NCBI GenBank assembly: GCA_022844135.1
Contig: JALHMG010000003.1
Coordinates: forward strand, 124,001-188,000
From: Lysobacterales bacterium
Lineage (GTDB): Bacteria; Pseudomonadota; Gammaproteobacteria; Xanthomonadales; SZUA-5
DNA length: 64,000 nt
Direction: 5' to 3'
Positions 48,501 through 57,232 of this stretch are shown here, one piece after another. Numbering within the stretch: position 1 is the first letter of the stretch; every line of letters starts with the position of its first letter. The position numbers and the translations under genes are program-made. Below the pieces are notes generated by a model. The model made no database searches. It saw only the letters and a program-made list of their open reading frames with translations, and was not told the origin of the DNA.

Positions 48501-50608
48501 GGTTGGCGCGAAGGCTGGCCGAACAGCGCGAAAATCCGTATTTCCGCTCCTCCGTTTACCAGTATTTCGCTGCCTTCTACCAGCACTGGTGCGAGCCGCT
48601 CAAGGACACCCTGCCGTATCTCGACCTGGGTTTGAGCATGGGTCGCGCCGGCATCAACCCGCTGGCGGCGGGCTACTGTGCGTTGCTGCGCTCGGTGAAC
48701 ACCTTCATCGCCGGCGCACCGCTCGACGACATCGAAATCGAAGCCGAACAAGGCCTGGCTTTTTTGCAGCGCAGTCGCCAACCGACCACCGAAAACATGT
48801 TGCGCATCGGCGTGCTGCAGCCGATCGCAGCGCTACGCGGACGCGCCACGCAAGGATTCGACACGTCCGAAGTGCGGATCGCGGCACTGCTGGGCGACAA
48901 CTTCGACACGCCGACGATCAGCCTGGCGTTTTACGTGTTCGCGATGACCCGGCACGCGTACTTCTTCGACCTGGCCTCGGACTGGCGCAGCGTTTCGCCC
49001 AAAGTGCCGATGATCGGCGCGCTCATGCCCGATAGCCCAACGCTGGCCGAAGCGAGTTTCTTTCGCGCCCTCGGCTTGCTGCGCTTTCATGGCCCCGGCG
49101 CAGATCGCGAGGCGGCGATCAACGAAGCACAGGCGCTGGCGGCGCGCTTCGAAAGCTGGGCAACCCACTGCCCGGCCAATTACCAGCACAAGGCGCTGCT
49201 GATTCGCGCCGAACTGGCGCGCGTTAAAGACGAGGCCCAATTGGCCATGGAAACCTACGCTCGCGCCATCGACGCCGCCAGTGAATCGGGCTTCACCCAT
49301 ATGGAGGCCTTGAGCAACGAGCTGTACGCCCGTTACTGGCAGGAGCAACAACAGCGCCAACTCGCGAGCAATTTCATCCGCGAGGCCTATTACCACTATC
49401 AGCGCTGGGGCGCCTCGGCCAAGTGCAAGCACATCGAAGCCCTGTGGCCGCAGATCATGTTCCGCGCCATCGAATTGCGGCGCTCGTCGGCGGCATCCAC
49501 CGGCAGCTTCGGCGCCATTTCCTCGTCCGTGGGCATGCTCGATCTGCACTCTCTGCTCAAGGCCAGCCGCTCGCTTTCCCAAGAAGTCCACATCGATGGG
49601 CTGTTGCAGAAGCTGCTTGGAATCGTGCTCGAAAACGCCGGCGCCGAGTACGGCGCCATCGTCAGCGTGGATGAGGAGTCGCTCCTGGTCGAGGCCGTCG
49701 GCCAGTTCGGCGAAGGTCGCATGCTCGATTACGCCAGACTCGCCAAAACCTTCGCTGATCTCAAAAGCGAGGCCCCACGCCTGCCCCAGGAACTCATCGA
49801 GTTCGCGCACCTGACGCGCGGCTTGCAGGTTTTGGACCATCCGGCGAACGATGCGCGCTTTGCTGCCAGCGCCTATTTGCAGGCGCGCAAGCCCAAATCG
49901 GTGCTGGTGCTGCCGGTGTTGAATCAAAGCCGCCTAGTGGCGCTTTTGTATGTCGAGAACACGCTGCTCGAGGGCGCATTCACCGAGCGCCACGTCAAGA
50001 CCCTGGAGTTGCTCGGCGCACAGGCGGCGATTTCGCTGGTCAACGCGCGCCATGTCGAGCAACTCGAACGCAAGGTCGCTGAGCGCACCGAAGAGCTGCG
50101 CAGGATGAGCATGAAAGATGGCCTGACCGGCATCGCCAATCGCCGCAGTTTCGACGAGCGCCTCGCCGGCGAGTGGCGCCGTGCGCAACGCACCGGCAAA
50201 CCGCTGTCGCTGATGATGATCGACATCGATCACTTCAAGCTCTACAACGATCACTACGGACACATCGAGGGCGATCGCTGCATCCGCAGCGTGGCGCAAA
50301 CCTTGGAGCGGATCATCAACCGCAGCACCGATCTGGTCGCCCGCTACGGCGGCGAGGAGTTCGCAGCGATCCTGCCCGACACCGACAGCGACGCCGCCGC
50401 ATGGCTGGCGCAAGCTTGCATCCAGGCGATCACCGATCTGTCGATCGCGCACGCCAAATCCAGCGCCAGCGACTACGTGAGCATCAGCATCGGCGTCCAC
50501 ACCGCGACAGCCAACGGCGAGAGCGAGGTGTTGCTATCGCAAGCCGATCAAGCCCTGTACGAAGCCAAGCGCAGCGGACGCAATCGCTGGCGAGGGTTTT
50601 CTCATTGA
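45521..50608 (+). CDS. multidomain kinase-like/AAA ATPase/GAF/diguanylate cyclase signalling protein
   Basis: 1695 residues. An N-terminal Ser/Thr kinase-like domain (~40-290) has catalytic-loop HGD (152-154, HGDIAPKN) and DFA in place of DFG (173-175). An AAA-type ATPase has Walker A GYSGIGKT (354-361) and Walker B LLLFLDDLQWAD. A long TPR-like helical region spans ~780-1330. GAF follows (~1340-1500). The C-terminal GGDEF domain has DGLTGIANRRSFDERL and GGEEF at 1610-1614, with I-site RSTD five residues upstream (1601-1604). The cyclase should be active and product-inhibited. ATG 45521 is chosen; ATG 45479 is in frame. The kinase half may be inactive. Confidence 0.9.
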   Translation: MPSALGLLARIADSAPQLRTIRASIDPENRVHAEFELDEVIYAAGETVVATATHEGARVVLKFHDNPRPAPELLARWRHEYSTLQSIDSPHVIRALGLREVERGLVLVLEDFASMNLAQLIERDQLDLADRLSLAIRLARAVGAVHEHRLIHGDIAPKNVLVDPASLDLKLCDFALSSKLDVQPRRSDGAAMVGTLEYMSPEQTGRTNLDIDYRSDFYSLGATLYELFAGRPPFLAKDPMSLLHAQLASVPVPLHELDTSIPEPLSAIVHKLLAKHPDDRYQSSFGLIQDLETCADSWRKFQRIERFALARLDVPERFCISQKLYGRQSECAAILSAFKRVVSGATVELMLISGYSGIGKTALVNELHRPVLSRRGYLLRGKCDQYSHNRPYMALSQAFGQMLQALSGEGGERRQYWKSRLTDALGANIAAIADIIPELAMLVGKLPPLPTLPPAENEQRFHIAFSQFVLALAARSHPLLLFLDDLQWADVPTLRLIESLTRESGERSVLIVGAYRDNEVRPGDPLLTMLKSIERNARVEHLRLGPMPESDVQQLIADTLHTTPDAVAELCSLCLEKTRGNPFFLGQFLKSLHEQGDIHYDRTSGAWRWDLDRIRQRGMTDNVVELLLAKLATLPEATRSLLARAAHFGNRFDQRVLMAIGGYDAQTVSDCLWPALQSGLVVPLNDDYKYAQSPDRLKDARYRFLHDRVQQAAHELVAESERAALRLECGRALLAASSETELDERLFVILESLNAAIEHIVDPGERQRLLELNVRGGIRAKGSSAFAAAFAMLSHAARLMPPDAWVSMPQTALTVHRNLAESEYLDGHFDSAQARLTALIAAAPSVEAKVSLCLAQVEQMQIRGHFAAAFDVLCEALALLGRAFPRSDEEAGACFVAEFQDVDARLATLTENDLLAHPEMRSQEHLLEMQVYFGLAYATYQINRGLSYVLGACRMVRATIDHGNCDLSSIAYVTFETAMAAMGKPYPAVHAMGRLARRLAEQRENPYFRSSVYQYFAAFYQHWCEPLKDTLPYLDLGLSMGRAGINPLAAGYCALLRSVNTFIAGAPLDDIEIEAEQGLAFLQRSRQPTTENMLRIGVLQPIAALRGRATQGFDTSEVRIAALLGDNFDTPTISLAFYVFAMTRHAYFFDLASDWRSVSPKVPMIGALMPDSPTLAEASFFRALGLLRFHGPGADREAAINEAQALAARFESWATHCPANYQHKALLIRAELARVKDEAQLAMETYARAIDAASESGFTHMEALSNELYARYWQEQQQRQLASNFIREAYYHYQRWGASAKCKHIEALWPQIMFRAIELRRSSAASTGSFGAISSSVGMLDLHSLLKASRSLSQEVHIDGLLQKLLGIVLENAGAEYGAIVSVDEESLLVEAVGQFGEGRMLDYARLAKTFADLKSEAPRLPQELIEFAHLTRGLQVLDHPANDARFAASAYLQARKPKSVLVLPVLNQSRLVALLYVENTLLEGAFTERHVKTLELLGAQAAISLVNARHVEQLERKVAERTEELRRMSMKDGLTGIANRRSFDERLAGEWRRAQRTGKPLSLMMIDIDHFKLYNDHYGHIEGDRCIRSVAQTLERIINRSTDLVARYGGEEFAAILPDTDSDAAAWLAQACIQAITDLSIAHAKSSASDYVSISIGVHTATANGESEVLLSQADQALYEAKRSGRNRWRGFSH

Positions 50609-50744
50609 ACGCGCCTTGCGCTTGTGCCGTCACGGCAGATAGGCGAGCGATGATTTTTCGCGTGAACCCACAAGGGACTTCGGCTGCGTTACTTCGGGTC
50701 TTCCTGCCTTGGTGTAAACAGCAGCCGTCGAATCAGGCCTGACC

Positions 50745-51134
50745 ATGACGACACTTCCGCCCAACCGCCACTTCGGCCTTCTGTTCGCGACCGTTTTTGG
50801 TCTGCTCGCGCTGTGGGCGGCGTGGCGTTCGAGTGCGCCGTGGGTGGCGGTGTTCGTCACGCTCGCAACCCTGTTCGCAGTGCTGGCGTGGCGCGCGCCG
50901 CAGCGCCTCGTTGTGCTCAATCGGGCGTGGATGCGATTGGGGGCGATCCTGGGGGCGATCATCAGTCCGATTGTGCTTGGGGTGATGTTTTTTGTGCTGA
51001 TTGCTCCAGTGGCACTGCTGACGCGCGCATTCGGGCGCGATGCGCTGCGCTTGAAGAAGCGCACTGTGAGCAGCTACTGGATCGAGCGCGATCCGCCAGG
51101 TCCGGAGCCAGAATCGTTTCGGCGGCAGTTCTGA
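50745..51134 (+). CDS. SxtJ-family membrane protein
   Basis: 129 residues with three predicted membrane helices (FATVFGLLALWAAW, WVAVFVTLATLFAVLAW, LGAIISPIVLGVMFFVLIAPV) and the conserved NRAWMRLGAILGAIISP and DALRL...YWIER ends. SxtJ-type proteins are named after saxitoxin clusters but occur widely. The next two genes encode a DUF5989 peptide and a carbamoyltransferase, the usual partners, which supports the call. A candidate hairpin lies before the next gene. Confidence 0.85.
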   Translation: MTTLPPNRHFGLLFATVFGLLALWAAWRSSAPWVAVFVTLATLFAVLAWRAPQRLVVLNRAWMRLGAILGAIISPIVLGVMFFVLIAPVALLTRAFGRDALRLKKRTVSSYWIERDPPGPEPESFRRQF

Positions 51135-51190
51135 TTCGCGCTTTCTTGACGCCGCCAACGCTCAACAGAACGCCGAAAGAAGAAGCAAAG

Positions 51191-51209
51191 CGCCGAGTGA
51201 AACTCGGCG
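51191..51209 (+). terminator. weak hairpin in the SxtJ-DUF5989 gap
   Basis: CGCCGAG-TGAAA-CTCGGCG, a 7-bp stem with 5-nt loop, followed by TTCCGTT, not a T-run. It may be a partial terminator or an attenuator; the genes either side belong to one cassette. Confidence 0.35.
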
Positions 51210-51320
51210 TTCCGTTAAGGCGGCGCTGATCGGCGCGGCGAAGCGATCGCGCGAGTACGCCCGATACTCGCTCGGAATACGGCAGAATCGCCGAGTTCGC
51301 GATTGCACGATCTAACCCTG

Positions 51321-51470
51321 ATGTCTTTTCTCAAAGAACTCTACGAATTTCTCAAAGCGCGCAAGAAGCTCTGGCTGATGCCGCTGGTGATTTTGATGGT
51401 GATGATCGGCGGCATCTTGCTGGTCGCCAAAGGCTCGGTGCTGGCGCCGTTTATCTACACCCTGTTCTGA
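51321..51470 (+). CDS. DUF5989 small membrane protein (SxtK-like)
   Basis: 49 residues: MSFLKELYEFLKARKKLWL, then a single membrane helix (PLVILMVMIGGILLVA) and SVLAPFIYTLF. This matches the DUF5989 family that accompanies SxtJ and carbamoyltransferase genes. Its stop overlaps the carbamoyltransferase start (TGATG), so translation is coupled. No function is known. Confidence 0.9.
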   Translation: MSFLKELYEFLKARKKLWLMPLVILMVMIGGILLVAKGSVLAPFIYTLF

Positions 51471-53302
51471 TGCGAATCCTGGGTATTTCCGCCTATTACC
51501 ACGACGCGGCGGCGGCGTTGCTGGTCGATGGAGAGATCGTGGCGGCGGCGCAGGAGGAGCGCTTTACGCGCGTCAAGCACGACGCTTCGTTTCCCATCCA
51601 TGCCGCGCGCTACTGCTTGAGCGCGGGCGGCATTGAGGCGGCAGCGCTCGACGGCATCGCCTTCTACGATAAGCCTTTTCTGAAGTTCGAGCGCCTGCTG
51701 GAGACGTATCTCGCGTTCGCACCGCGCGGCTTCAGAAGCTTCGCCACGGCGCTGCCGGTGTGGCTCAAGGACAAACTGTTTCAGAAGCGCATGATCGCCG
51801 ACGCGCTGCGCGACGCGTTCGGCAAAGACATCGATTGGACGCAGCGGCTGCTCTTTTCCGAGCACCATCTGAGCCACGCCGCCAGCGCGTTTTTCCCGTC
51901 GCCCTTCGACGAGGCTGCGGTACTGACGATGGATGGCGTGGGCGAGTGGACCACAACCTCGCTCGCGATCGGTCGCGGCAACGACCTCAAAGTGCTGCGC
52001 GAGATCCATTTCCCGCATTCGCTGGGACTGCTGTACTCGGCATTCACCTATTACACCGGGTTCAAGGTCAACTCCGGCGAGTACAAAGTCATGGGACTGG
52101 CGCCCTATGGCGAGCCGCGCTTTGCGCAACGCATCAAGCAGCACCTGATCGACATCAAGGACGATGGCAGCTTTGCGCTCGACCTTCGTTACTTCGATTA
52201 CTGCACCGGTTTGACGATGACCAACGCGCGTTTCGACGCGCTCTTTGGCGGCCCGCCGCGCGCCCCCGAGTCGCAGCTCACGCAGCGCGAGATGGACCTG
52301 GCTGCATCGATTCAGGCAGTCACGGAAGAGGTGGTGCTCAAGCTCGCGCAAGGCGTGCAGCGCGCAACCGGTTTGCGCAAGCTCTGCCTCGCCGGTGGCG
52401 TGGCGTTGAATTGCGTGGCGAACGGCAAGTTGCTGCGCGCCGGTGTGTTCGACGAGCTCTACATCCAGCCTGCCGCTGGCGATGCCGGAGGCGCCCTTGG
52501 TGCCGCGCTCGGGGCGCACCACATGCTGCACTCGAAACCACGCAGGCCCAGCGGCGATGCGATGCGCGGCGCCTATCTGGGCCCGGCGTATGCGACGCGC
52601 GAGATTACCGCGGCGCTGGATCGCGTCGGCGCCAGTTACACGGTGCTGAGCGACGAGCGCGCGATCGCGCAGGCGGCGCAGTGGCTTGCCGATGGCATGG
52701 CCATCGGCTGGCTGAGTGGGCGCATGGAGTTCGGTCCGCGTGCGCTCGGTGGGCGCAGCATTCTGGCCGATCCGCGCTCGCCGCAGATGCAAAAGCAGCT
52801 CAACTTGAAGGTGAAGTATCGCGAATCGTTCCGGCCGTTCGCCCCGAGTGTGCGTCGCGAGGATGTGGCGGCGTGGTTCGAGCTCGATACCGATAGTCCT
52901 TACATGCTGTTGGTGGCCGACGTGAAGCACGAGCGCCGTCGCGCGATGACAGACGCGGAGCGTGCGTTATTCGGTATCGATCAACTCAATGTGCCGCGCT
53001 CGGACATTCCCGCCGTCACGCACGTCGACTACTCGGCGCGCATCCAGACCGTCTCGGCAGAGGTCAATCCGCGCTACCACGCGTTGCTGAGCGCGTTCAA
53101 TGAACTCACCGGCTGCTCGGTGCTGGTCAATACCTCGTTCAACGTGCGCGGCGAGCCGATCGTGTGCACGCCTGACGATGCGTGGCGCTGTTTCATGGGT
53201 TGCGAGCTGGATGCCCTGGTGATGGAAAACGTGGTGCTGAAAAAATCCGATCAACCGGCGGCGCTGAAGGTGGAATACACGCAGCGTTATGCGTTGGATT
53301 GA
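51470..53302 (+). CDS. carbamoyltransferase, NodU/CmcH/SxtI type
   Basis: 610 residues. The N-terminal Kae1-like domain (ILGISAYYHDAAAALLVDG, SEHHLSHAASAFF, VNSGEYKVMGLAPYG) makes carbamoyl-adenylate from carbamoyl phosphate and ATP; the C-terminal YrdC-like part has SGRMEFGPRALGGRSILADPR and FRPFAPSV. It transfers a carbamoyl group to a hydroxyl of an unknown acceptor. The same cassette order (SxtJ-DUF5989-carbamoyltransferase) occurs outside saxitoxin clusters, so no toxin is implied. It overlaps the DMT transporter start by 14 bp. Confidence 0.93.
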   Translation: MRILGISAYYHDAAAALLVDGEIVAAAQEERFTRVKHDASFPIHAARYCLSAGGIEAAALDGIAFYDKPFLKFERLLETYLAFAPRGFRSFATALPVWLKDKLFQKRMIADALRDAFGKDIDWTQRLLFSEHHLSHAASAFFPSPFDEAAVLTMDGVGEWTTTSLAIGRGNDLKVLREIHFPHSLGLLYSAFTYYTGFKVNSGEYKVMGLAPYGEPRFAQRIKQHLIDIKDDGSFALDLRYFDYCTGLTMTNARFDALFGGPPRAPESQLTQREMDLAASIQAVTEEVVLKLAQGVQRATGLRKLCLAGGVALNCVANGKLLRAGVFDELYIQPAAGDAGGALGAALGAHHMLHSKPRRPSGDAMRGAYLGPAYATREITAALDRVGASYTVLSDERAIAQAAQWLADGMAIGWLSGRMEFGPRALGGRSILADPRSPQMQKQLNLKVKYRESFRPFAPSVRREDVAAWFELDTDSPYMLLVADVKHERRRAMTDAERALFGIDQLNVPRSDIPAVTHVDYSARIQTVSAEVNPRYHALLSAFNELTGCSVLVNTSFNVRGEPIVCTPDDAWRCFMGCELDALVMENVVLKKSDQPAALKVEYTQRYALD

Positions 53303-54185
53303 ACCTGTGTCCTCCCATCGCACGGCCCTGTTCCAAATCCACTTCTGCGTTGTGTTATGGGGCTTTACTGCCATCCTCGGCAAGCTGATCACGCTACCGG
53401 CCCTGGGACTGGTGGTCTGGCGCATGGTGCTGGTCGTCGCCGCGCTGGCACTGCTGCCAAGCGTGTGGCGCGGTCTGCGCGCAATGGCCGGGAAGCTGTG
53501 GATCTTTGCCGGCATCGGCGCGCTGGTGGCACTGCATTGGCTGACGTTTTACGGATCGATCAAGCTGGCGAACGCGTCGATCGCCGTCACCTGTATCGCG
53601 CTGACGCCCATTTTTCTGGCTTTCATCGAACCGTGGATCACCGGCAAGCGATTTGAGCCGCGCGAGTTGCTGCTCGGCGTGATAGCCGTGCCGGGCGTAG
53701 CGCTGGTGGTGGGCGGCGTGGCGCCATCGATGTATCTCGGCATTGCCGTCGGTGTCTTGTCGGCGCTGCTCGTAGCACTCTTTGGCGCACTCAATAAGCG
53801 CCATATCGGCGCGCATCCGGCGCTGGCCGTGACCGCCATCGAGCTTGGCGCCGGCGCGCTGGTATTGATCGCCCTCGGCGCCGCCTGGCCGGCACTTGGG
53901 CCAGTGTTGCCGGAACTCGATCTGCGCAACGCCAGCTTGCTCGCGCTGCTCGCGTACGGCTGCACATTATTGCCGTTCGCGCTATCGCTGATCGCGTTGC
54001 GCCAATTGAGCGCCTATCAGGCGCAGCTGGCGATCAATCTGGAACCGGTCTACGCCATCGTGCTCGCGATTCCGCTGCTCGGCGAGCAGCGCGAATTGTC
54101 GCTGCAGTTTTATCTCGGCGTGGCGCTCATTCTGGCGGCGGTCTTTGCTGAGCCCTGGGTGCGGCGAACTGCAACGGCTACGTGA
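53289..54185 (+). CDS. DMT-superfamily EamA-type transporter
   Basis: 298 residues with ten predicted membrane helices in two five-helix EamA halves; the second half has a typical LSAYQAQLAINLEPVYAIVLAI helix pair. Such proteins export metabolites or amino acids. ATG 53289 overlaps the carbamoyltransferase; GTG 53307 is an alternative. Being at the end of the carbamoyltransferase unit it may export its product, but this is only a position-based idea. Confidence 0.88.
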   Translation: MRWIEPVSSHRTALFQIHFCVVLWGFTAILGKLITLPALGLVVWRMVLVVAALALLPSVWRGLRAMAGKLWIFAGIGALVALHWLTFYGSIKLANASIAVTCIALTPIFLAFIEPWITGKRFEPRELLLGVIAVPGVALVVGGVAPSMYLGIAVGVLSALLVALFGALNKRHIGAHPALAVTAIELGAGALVLIALGAAWPALGPVLPELDLRNASLLALLAYGCTLLPFALSLIALRQLSAYQAQLAINLEPVYAIVLAIPLLGEQRELSLQFYLGVALILAAVFAEPWVRRTATAT

Positions 54186-54213
54186 TCGACCGAACACCTG
54201 GCGGCTGCGCCGA

Positions 54214-54459
54214 TCAAGGCTTTCGGGAAATCTTCGCTGGATTCATGTCTTCGATCGCGACCTTCGGGCCGACGTAACCGGCAATTCCGATGCACGAGCT
54301 TGCTGTAACGGTTTTCCGTTGTGGCTCCAATACCAGCGACAAATTGCCGTTGTCCTCCCGTATCTCCAGCCGCGTCCCAGCGGATATCCCGAGCCGCGCA
54401 CGAATCGCCGCCGGGATAACCACTTGACCCTTCTCAGACACGGTAACAATCATAACCAT
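54214..54459 (-). CDS. AbrB/SpoVT-type DNA-binding protein, orphan antitoxin-like
   Basis: 81 residues. The N-terminal swapped-hairpin domain MVMIVTVSEKGQVVIPAAIRARLGISAGTRLEI is the AbrB/MazE/VapB type. The C-terminal part (VGPKVAIEDMNPAKI) looks like a toxin-binding tail. No PIN or MazF toxin follows; the next gene on that side is the convergent DMT transporter. So it is either a solitary regulator or a leftover antitoxin. Confidence 0.8.
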   Translation of the reverse strand: MVMIVTVSEKGQVVIPAAIRARLGISAGTRLEIREDNGNLSLVLEPQRKTVTASSCIGIAGYVGPKVAIEDMNPAKISRKP

Positions 54460-54567
54460 TGGGGCGACTTACCTAAGTAAGCGGACCGTAGCACTGGGGC
54501 GCAGCAAAGTCGAACTGGCTGGATCACGGCAATCGATTTTGAGAAGACCGCGCGGTCCGAGTATTGC

Positions 54568-55935
54568 TCACAACTTCGCAGGCCGCTTCCAACCCTTGAT
54601 CGTCGCTTGCTTCGCCCGCGCGACCGTCAGTTCGTTCGCTGGCGCTTCTTTGGCGATCACCGAACCGGCGCCAATCGTTGCGCCAGCACCGACGGTCACG
54701 GGCGCCACCAGCGAGGAGTTCGAGCCGATGAAGGCGCCATCGCCAATCTGGGTTTGGTGCTTATTGACGCCATCGTAGTTGCAGGTAATCGTGCCGGCGC
54801 CGATGTTCACTTGCGCGCCGATCGACGCATCGCCGACGTAACTCAAGTGGTTGGCCTTGCTGCCCGCGCCGAAACGCGCCTGCTTGGTTTCTACGAAGTT
54901 GCCGATATGCGCTCCGGCGTCGAGCACGGTACCGGGGCGCAGGCGCGCATATGGCCCGATGCGACAGGGGCCCAGCGTAACCACACCGTCAAGATCGCAA
55001 TGCGCGAGCACTTCGGTGCCGGCGGCGAGCGTCGAATTGCGCACGCGCGAAAACGGGCCGATCGCCACGTCGTCGCCGAGCGACACGTCGCCCTCCAGGA
55101 TCACATCGATGTCCAGCGATACGTCGCTGCCGACAAGTACCGAGCCGCGCACGTCGACCCGCGCCGCATCGCTCACGCGCACGCCATCGCGACACAGCGC
55201 CGCCACTGCGCGGCGCTGATACAAGCGCTCCAATTCCGCCAGTTGCAGCGGATCGTTGGCGCCAAAGGCTTCGCTCGGATCGGCGCATGCCACCGTTGTT
55301 GCGCCGGCGCCGCTCGCCGCCGCCAATCCGAAGACGTCGGTCAAATACAACTCGCCCTGCGCGTTGTTCGGCGTGATGCGCGCCAGCCATGCGCGCAACG
55401 CCCCGACGCCGCAGGCGATCACGCCGGTATTGACCACCCGGATCGCTCGCGTCGACGCATCCGCATCGCGCTCCTCGACAATCGCGCTCACAAGGCCGTT
55501 CGCGTCGACCACCACGCGCCCATAGCCGTGTGGGTTGTCGAGTGTCGCCGTGAGCACCTGTAAACCGGTGCCTGCGGCCATCGGCGCCAAGGTCGCGGCG
55601 GTGAGCAACGGCACATCGCCATACAACACCAGCACGCGCGCATCGTCGGGCAATCCGTCCAGCGCCAAACCGACGGCATGTCCCGTGCCGCGCTGCGAAG
55701 CCTGATGCACCCAGGCGATATCCGTCGCATCGCGATACGCCGCCTGCAGCTGATCGCCGCGATGCCCGAAGACCACGCGAATGCCGCCAGGATGCAAAGC
55801 CCGCGCGGTTTCCAACACGTGGCTCAACATCGGCTTGCCAGCCACCGGCAACAAGACCTTTGGCCGCCGACTGCGCATACGCTTGCCCTCGCCGGCAGCG
55901 AGGATGAGGATGTGGAGGGAAGTCAGATGAACCAT
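54568..55935 (-). CDS. glmU: bifunctional UDP-GlcNAc pyrophosphorylase/glucosamine-1-phosphate acetyltransferase
   Basis: 455 residues, the family length. N-terminal uridyltransferase: [41 protein letters not shown]-terminal acyltransferase is a left-handed beta-helix of hexapeptide repeats with [23 protein letters not shown] and [13 protein letters not shown]. It makes UDP-N-acetylglucosamine for peptidoglycan and LPS. Start ATG 55935 is set by the family N-terminus. glmS is not adjacent in the window. Confidence 0.97.
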   Translation of the reverse strand: MVHLTSLHILILAAGEGKRMRSRRPKVLLPVAGKPMLSHVLETARALHPGGIRVVFGHRGDQLQAAYRDATDIAWVHQASQRGTGHAVGLALDGLPDDARVLVLYGDVPLLTAATLAPMAAGTGLQVLTATLDNPHGYGRVVVDANGLVSAIVEERDADASTRAIRVVNTGVIACGVGALRAWLARITPNNAQGELYLTDVFGLAAASGAGATTVACADPSEAFGANDPLQLAELERLYQRRAVAALCRDGVRVSDAARVDVRGSVLVGSDVSLDIDVILEGDVSLGDDVAIGPFSRVRNSTLAAGTEVLAHCDLDGVVTLGPCRIGPYARLRPGTVLDAGAHIGNFVETKQARFGAGSKANHLSYVGDASIGAQVNIGAGTITCNYDGVNKHQTQIGDGAFIGSNSSLVAPVTVGAGATIGAGSVIAKEAPANELTVARAKQATIKGWKRPAKL

Positions 55936-56038
55936 GGTAGTAACCAATCCGTTTCGGCAACGATAGGGCCTCTTCAACAAACCGACCAGCCGAGGCGTTC
56001 GGCAAGTACCCCGCGTCTTTTCTTCGCCCTTCGCGCGG

Positions 56039-56369
56039 TTAGTGGATGTTCACCAGGCTCTGCGGCGTTCGGACCTCAAGTTCCTTGAATGCACCGAAGT
56101 CGCGATCGCGATCGGCACTCCAGATCTGGTTAACGCCGTTCTCAATGCATGAGCGACTCGATTTGATCGAATGCCAAGTCTGGTGGCGTTGGCGAATGGA
56201 ATATCCGCGGATTGGTCACCACGGCAAGGTACTCATGCACGCAGACAACAGGAATTCCCAACAGCATGCCGTGATCGATGGCCTTCGAAATAGCCGCACG
56301 CACGATGTTGTGGAATGGGTTGTCGCTGCGGTGAGCGTAGACGAGGAAATTCGTGTCGAGCGCAATCAC
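56039..56369 (-). pseudogene. vapC-like PIN toxin, internally deleted
   Basis: A GTG at 56367-56369 starts VIALDTNFLVYAHRSDNPFH, the PIN-domain N-terminus with its first acidic residue. The frame closes early at a TGA after IESLMH (56142-56144). The C-terminal part continues in another frame: CIENGVNQIWSADRDRDFGAF..., with the conserved Trp-x-Ala-Asp-Arg-Asp box, ending at TAA 56039-56041. The whole span is 331 nt, not a multiple of three, and lacks ~30 middle residues. It should be inactive. Confidence 0.8.
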
Positions 56370-56553
56370 TGTTCGCGCTCTGACCAACCCGGAACCGCAT
56401 TGGCAACCTCGCGCCAGTGCTCAGCACTCAACAACGTTCCAGGCACGGGGGGCTGAAAACTCAGGTCAGGCCACGGCGCACTATGCCTTGAGCACGCGCC
56501 GCGTGTTTTGCCTGCTCAAGAAGCGCATCGGAAATTTCAATCGTGGTCTTCAT
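56366..56553 (-). pseudogene. vapB-like antitoxin, internally deleted
   Basis: ATG 56551-56553 starts MKTTIEISDALLEQAKHAAR, the typical VapB ribbon-helix-helix N-terminus. It then breaks: the frame stops after ~31 codons, and the family C-terminus (PWPDLSFQPPVPG, LLSAEHWREVANAVPG) continues in a different frame and ends at TGA 56366-56368. That stop overlaps the vapC GTG, the usual operon layout, so both genes have decayed together. Confidence 0.75.
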
Positions 56554-56620
56554 ACGGGTGACCCATATCGTTTGATGGGTCAATGGTATCCCTTGAGCAT
56601 GATGGATGCCGGCTGCCGAC

Positions 56621-57232
56621 CTACTTCAATAACACCAGCACCGCGCCCGTTCCGCCCTCAGCCGGCCTGGCGGAGATAAAGCCGATCACTTCGCTGCGCT
56701 GGCGGAGCCAGCCATCGACCATACCCTTGAGAACGCTTTCGCCGCCGCGACCTTTGCCGTGGATGACGCGCAGGCAGCGGCGACGCTCGCCGCGGGCGTT
56801 GGCGAAGAACTCGACCAGGACCTGCTTGGCCTCGTGCATCCGCAAATGGTGCAGATCGACTTCGCCCTCGATGCGAAACTGTCCGCGGCGGAGCTGTTTC
56901 AGGAGCTTCGGCGGATAGCCATTTTGCAAATAGTTCAAAACTTCGCCGCTGGCCGCGCCGCTGGCGGTCTCGTCGCTGGCAAGCAGCTCGGCGAGCACGG
57001 CGCGCTCGTCGGCTTCCGATTGCAAGGGCAGCGGTGCTGGCTGCGGCGCAGATTCGCGGCGCAAGTCGGGTGCGATGTCTAGCGCGCGCACCGGACCAAT
57101 GGCGTCGCGGAACAACGCTCGGTCTTCGTTGCTCACGTCGGTCCGCGGCGTTTTCGTTTTGGCACGAATGGCGGCGTTCGCCCGCGTATGATTCCGGCAG
57201 AGAAGACTAGCGGGCCGGCCTGACGGATGCAT
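56621..57232 (-). CDS. Smr/MutS2-type domain protein
   Basis: 203 residues if ATG 57232 is used; a GTG at 57136 ([14 protein letters not shown]) is the other candidate and starts nearer the family's conserved part. The Smr domain has [18 protein letters not shown] and the [17 protein letters not shown] glycine-rich box of this nuclease family. Members may nick DNA or cleave RNA; substrates are not known for this branch. Its longest start overlaps the divergent surE start by 6 bp. Confidence 0.88.
   Translation of the reverse strand: MHPSGRPASLLCRNHTRANAAIRAKTKTPRTDVSNEDRALFRDAIGPVRALDIAPDLRRESAPQPAPLPLQSEADERAVLAELLASDETASGAASGEVLNYLQNGYPPKLLKQLRRGQFRIEGEVDLHHLRMHEAKQVLVEFFANARGERRRCLRVIHGKGRGGESVLKGMVDGWLRQRSEVIGFISARPAEGGTGAVLVLLK

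Noticed and set aside
50745-53302. Saxitoxin biosynthesis
   Set aside because: Only the carbamoyltransferase and its two small partners are present; the core polyketide and tailoring genes are absent.
54607-55563. Long plus-strand frame opposite glmU
   Set aside because: Antisense shadow; the opposite strand encodes the complete GlmU.
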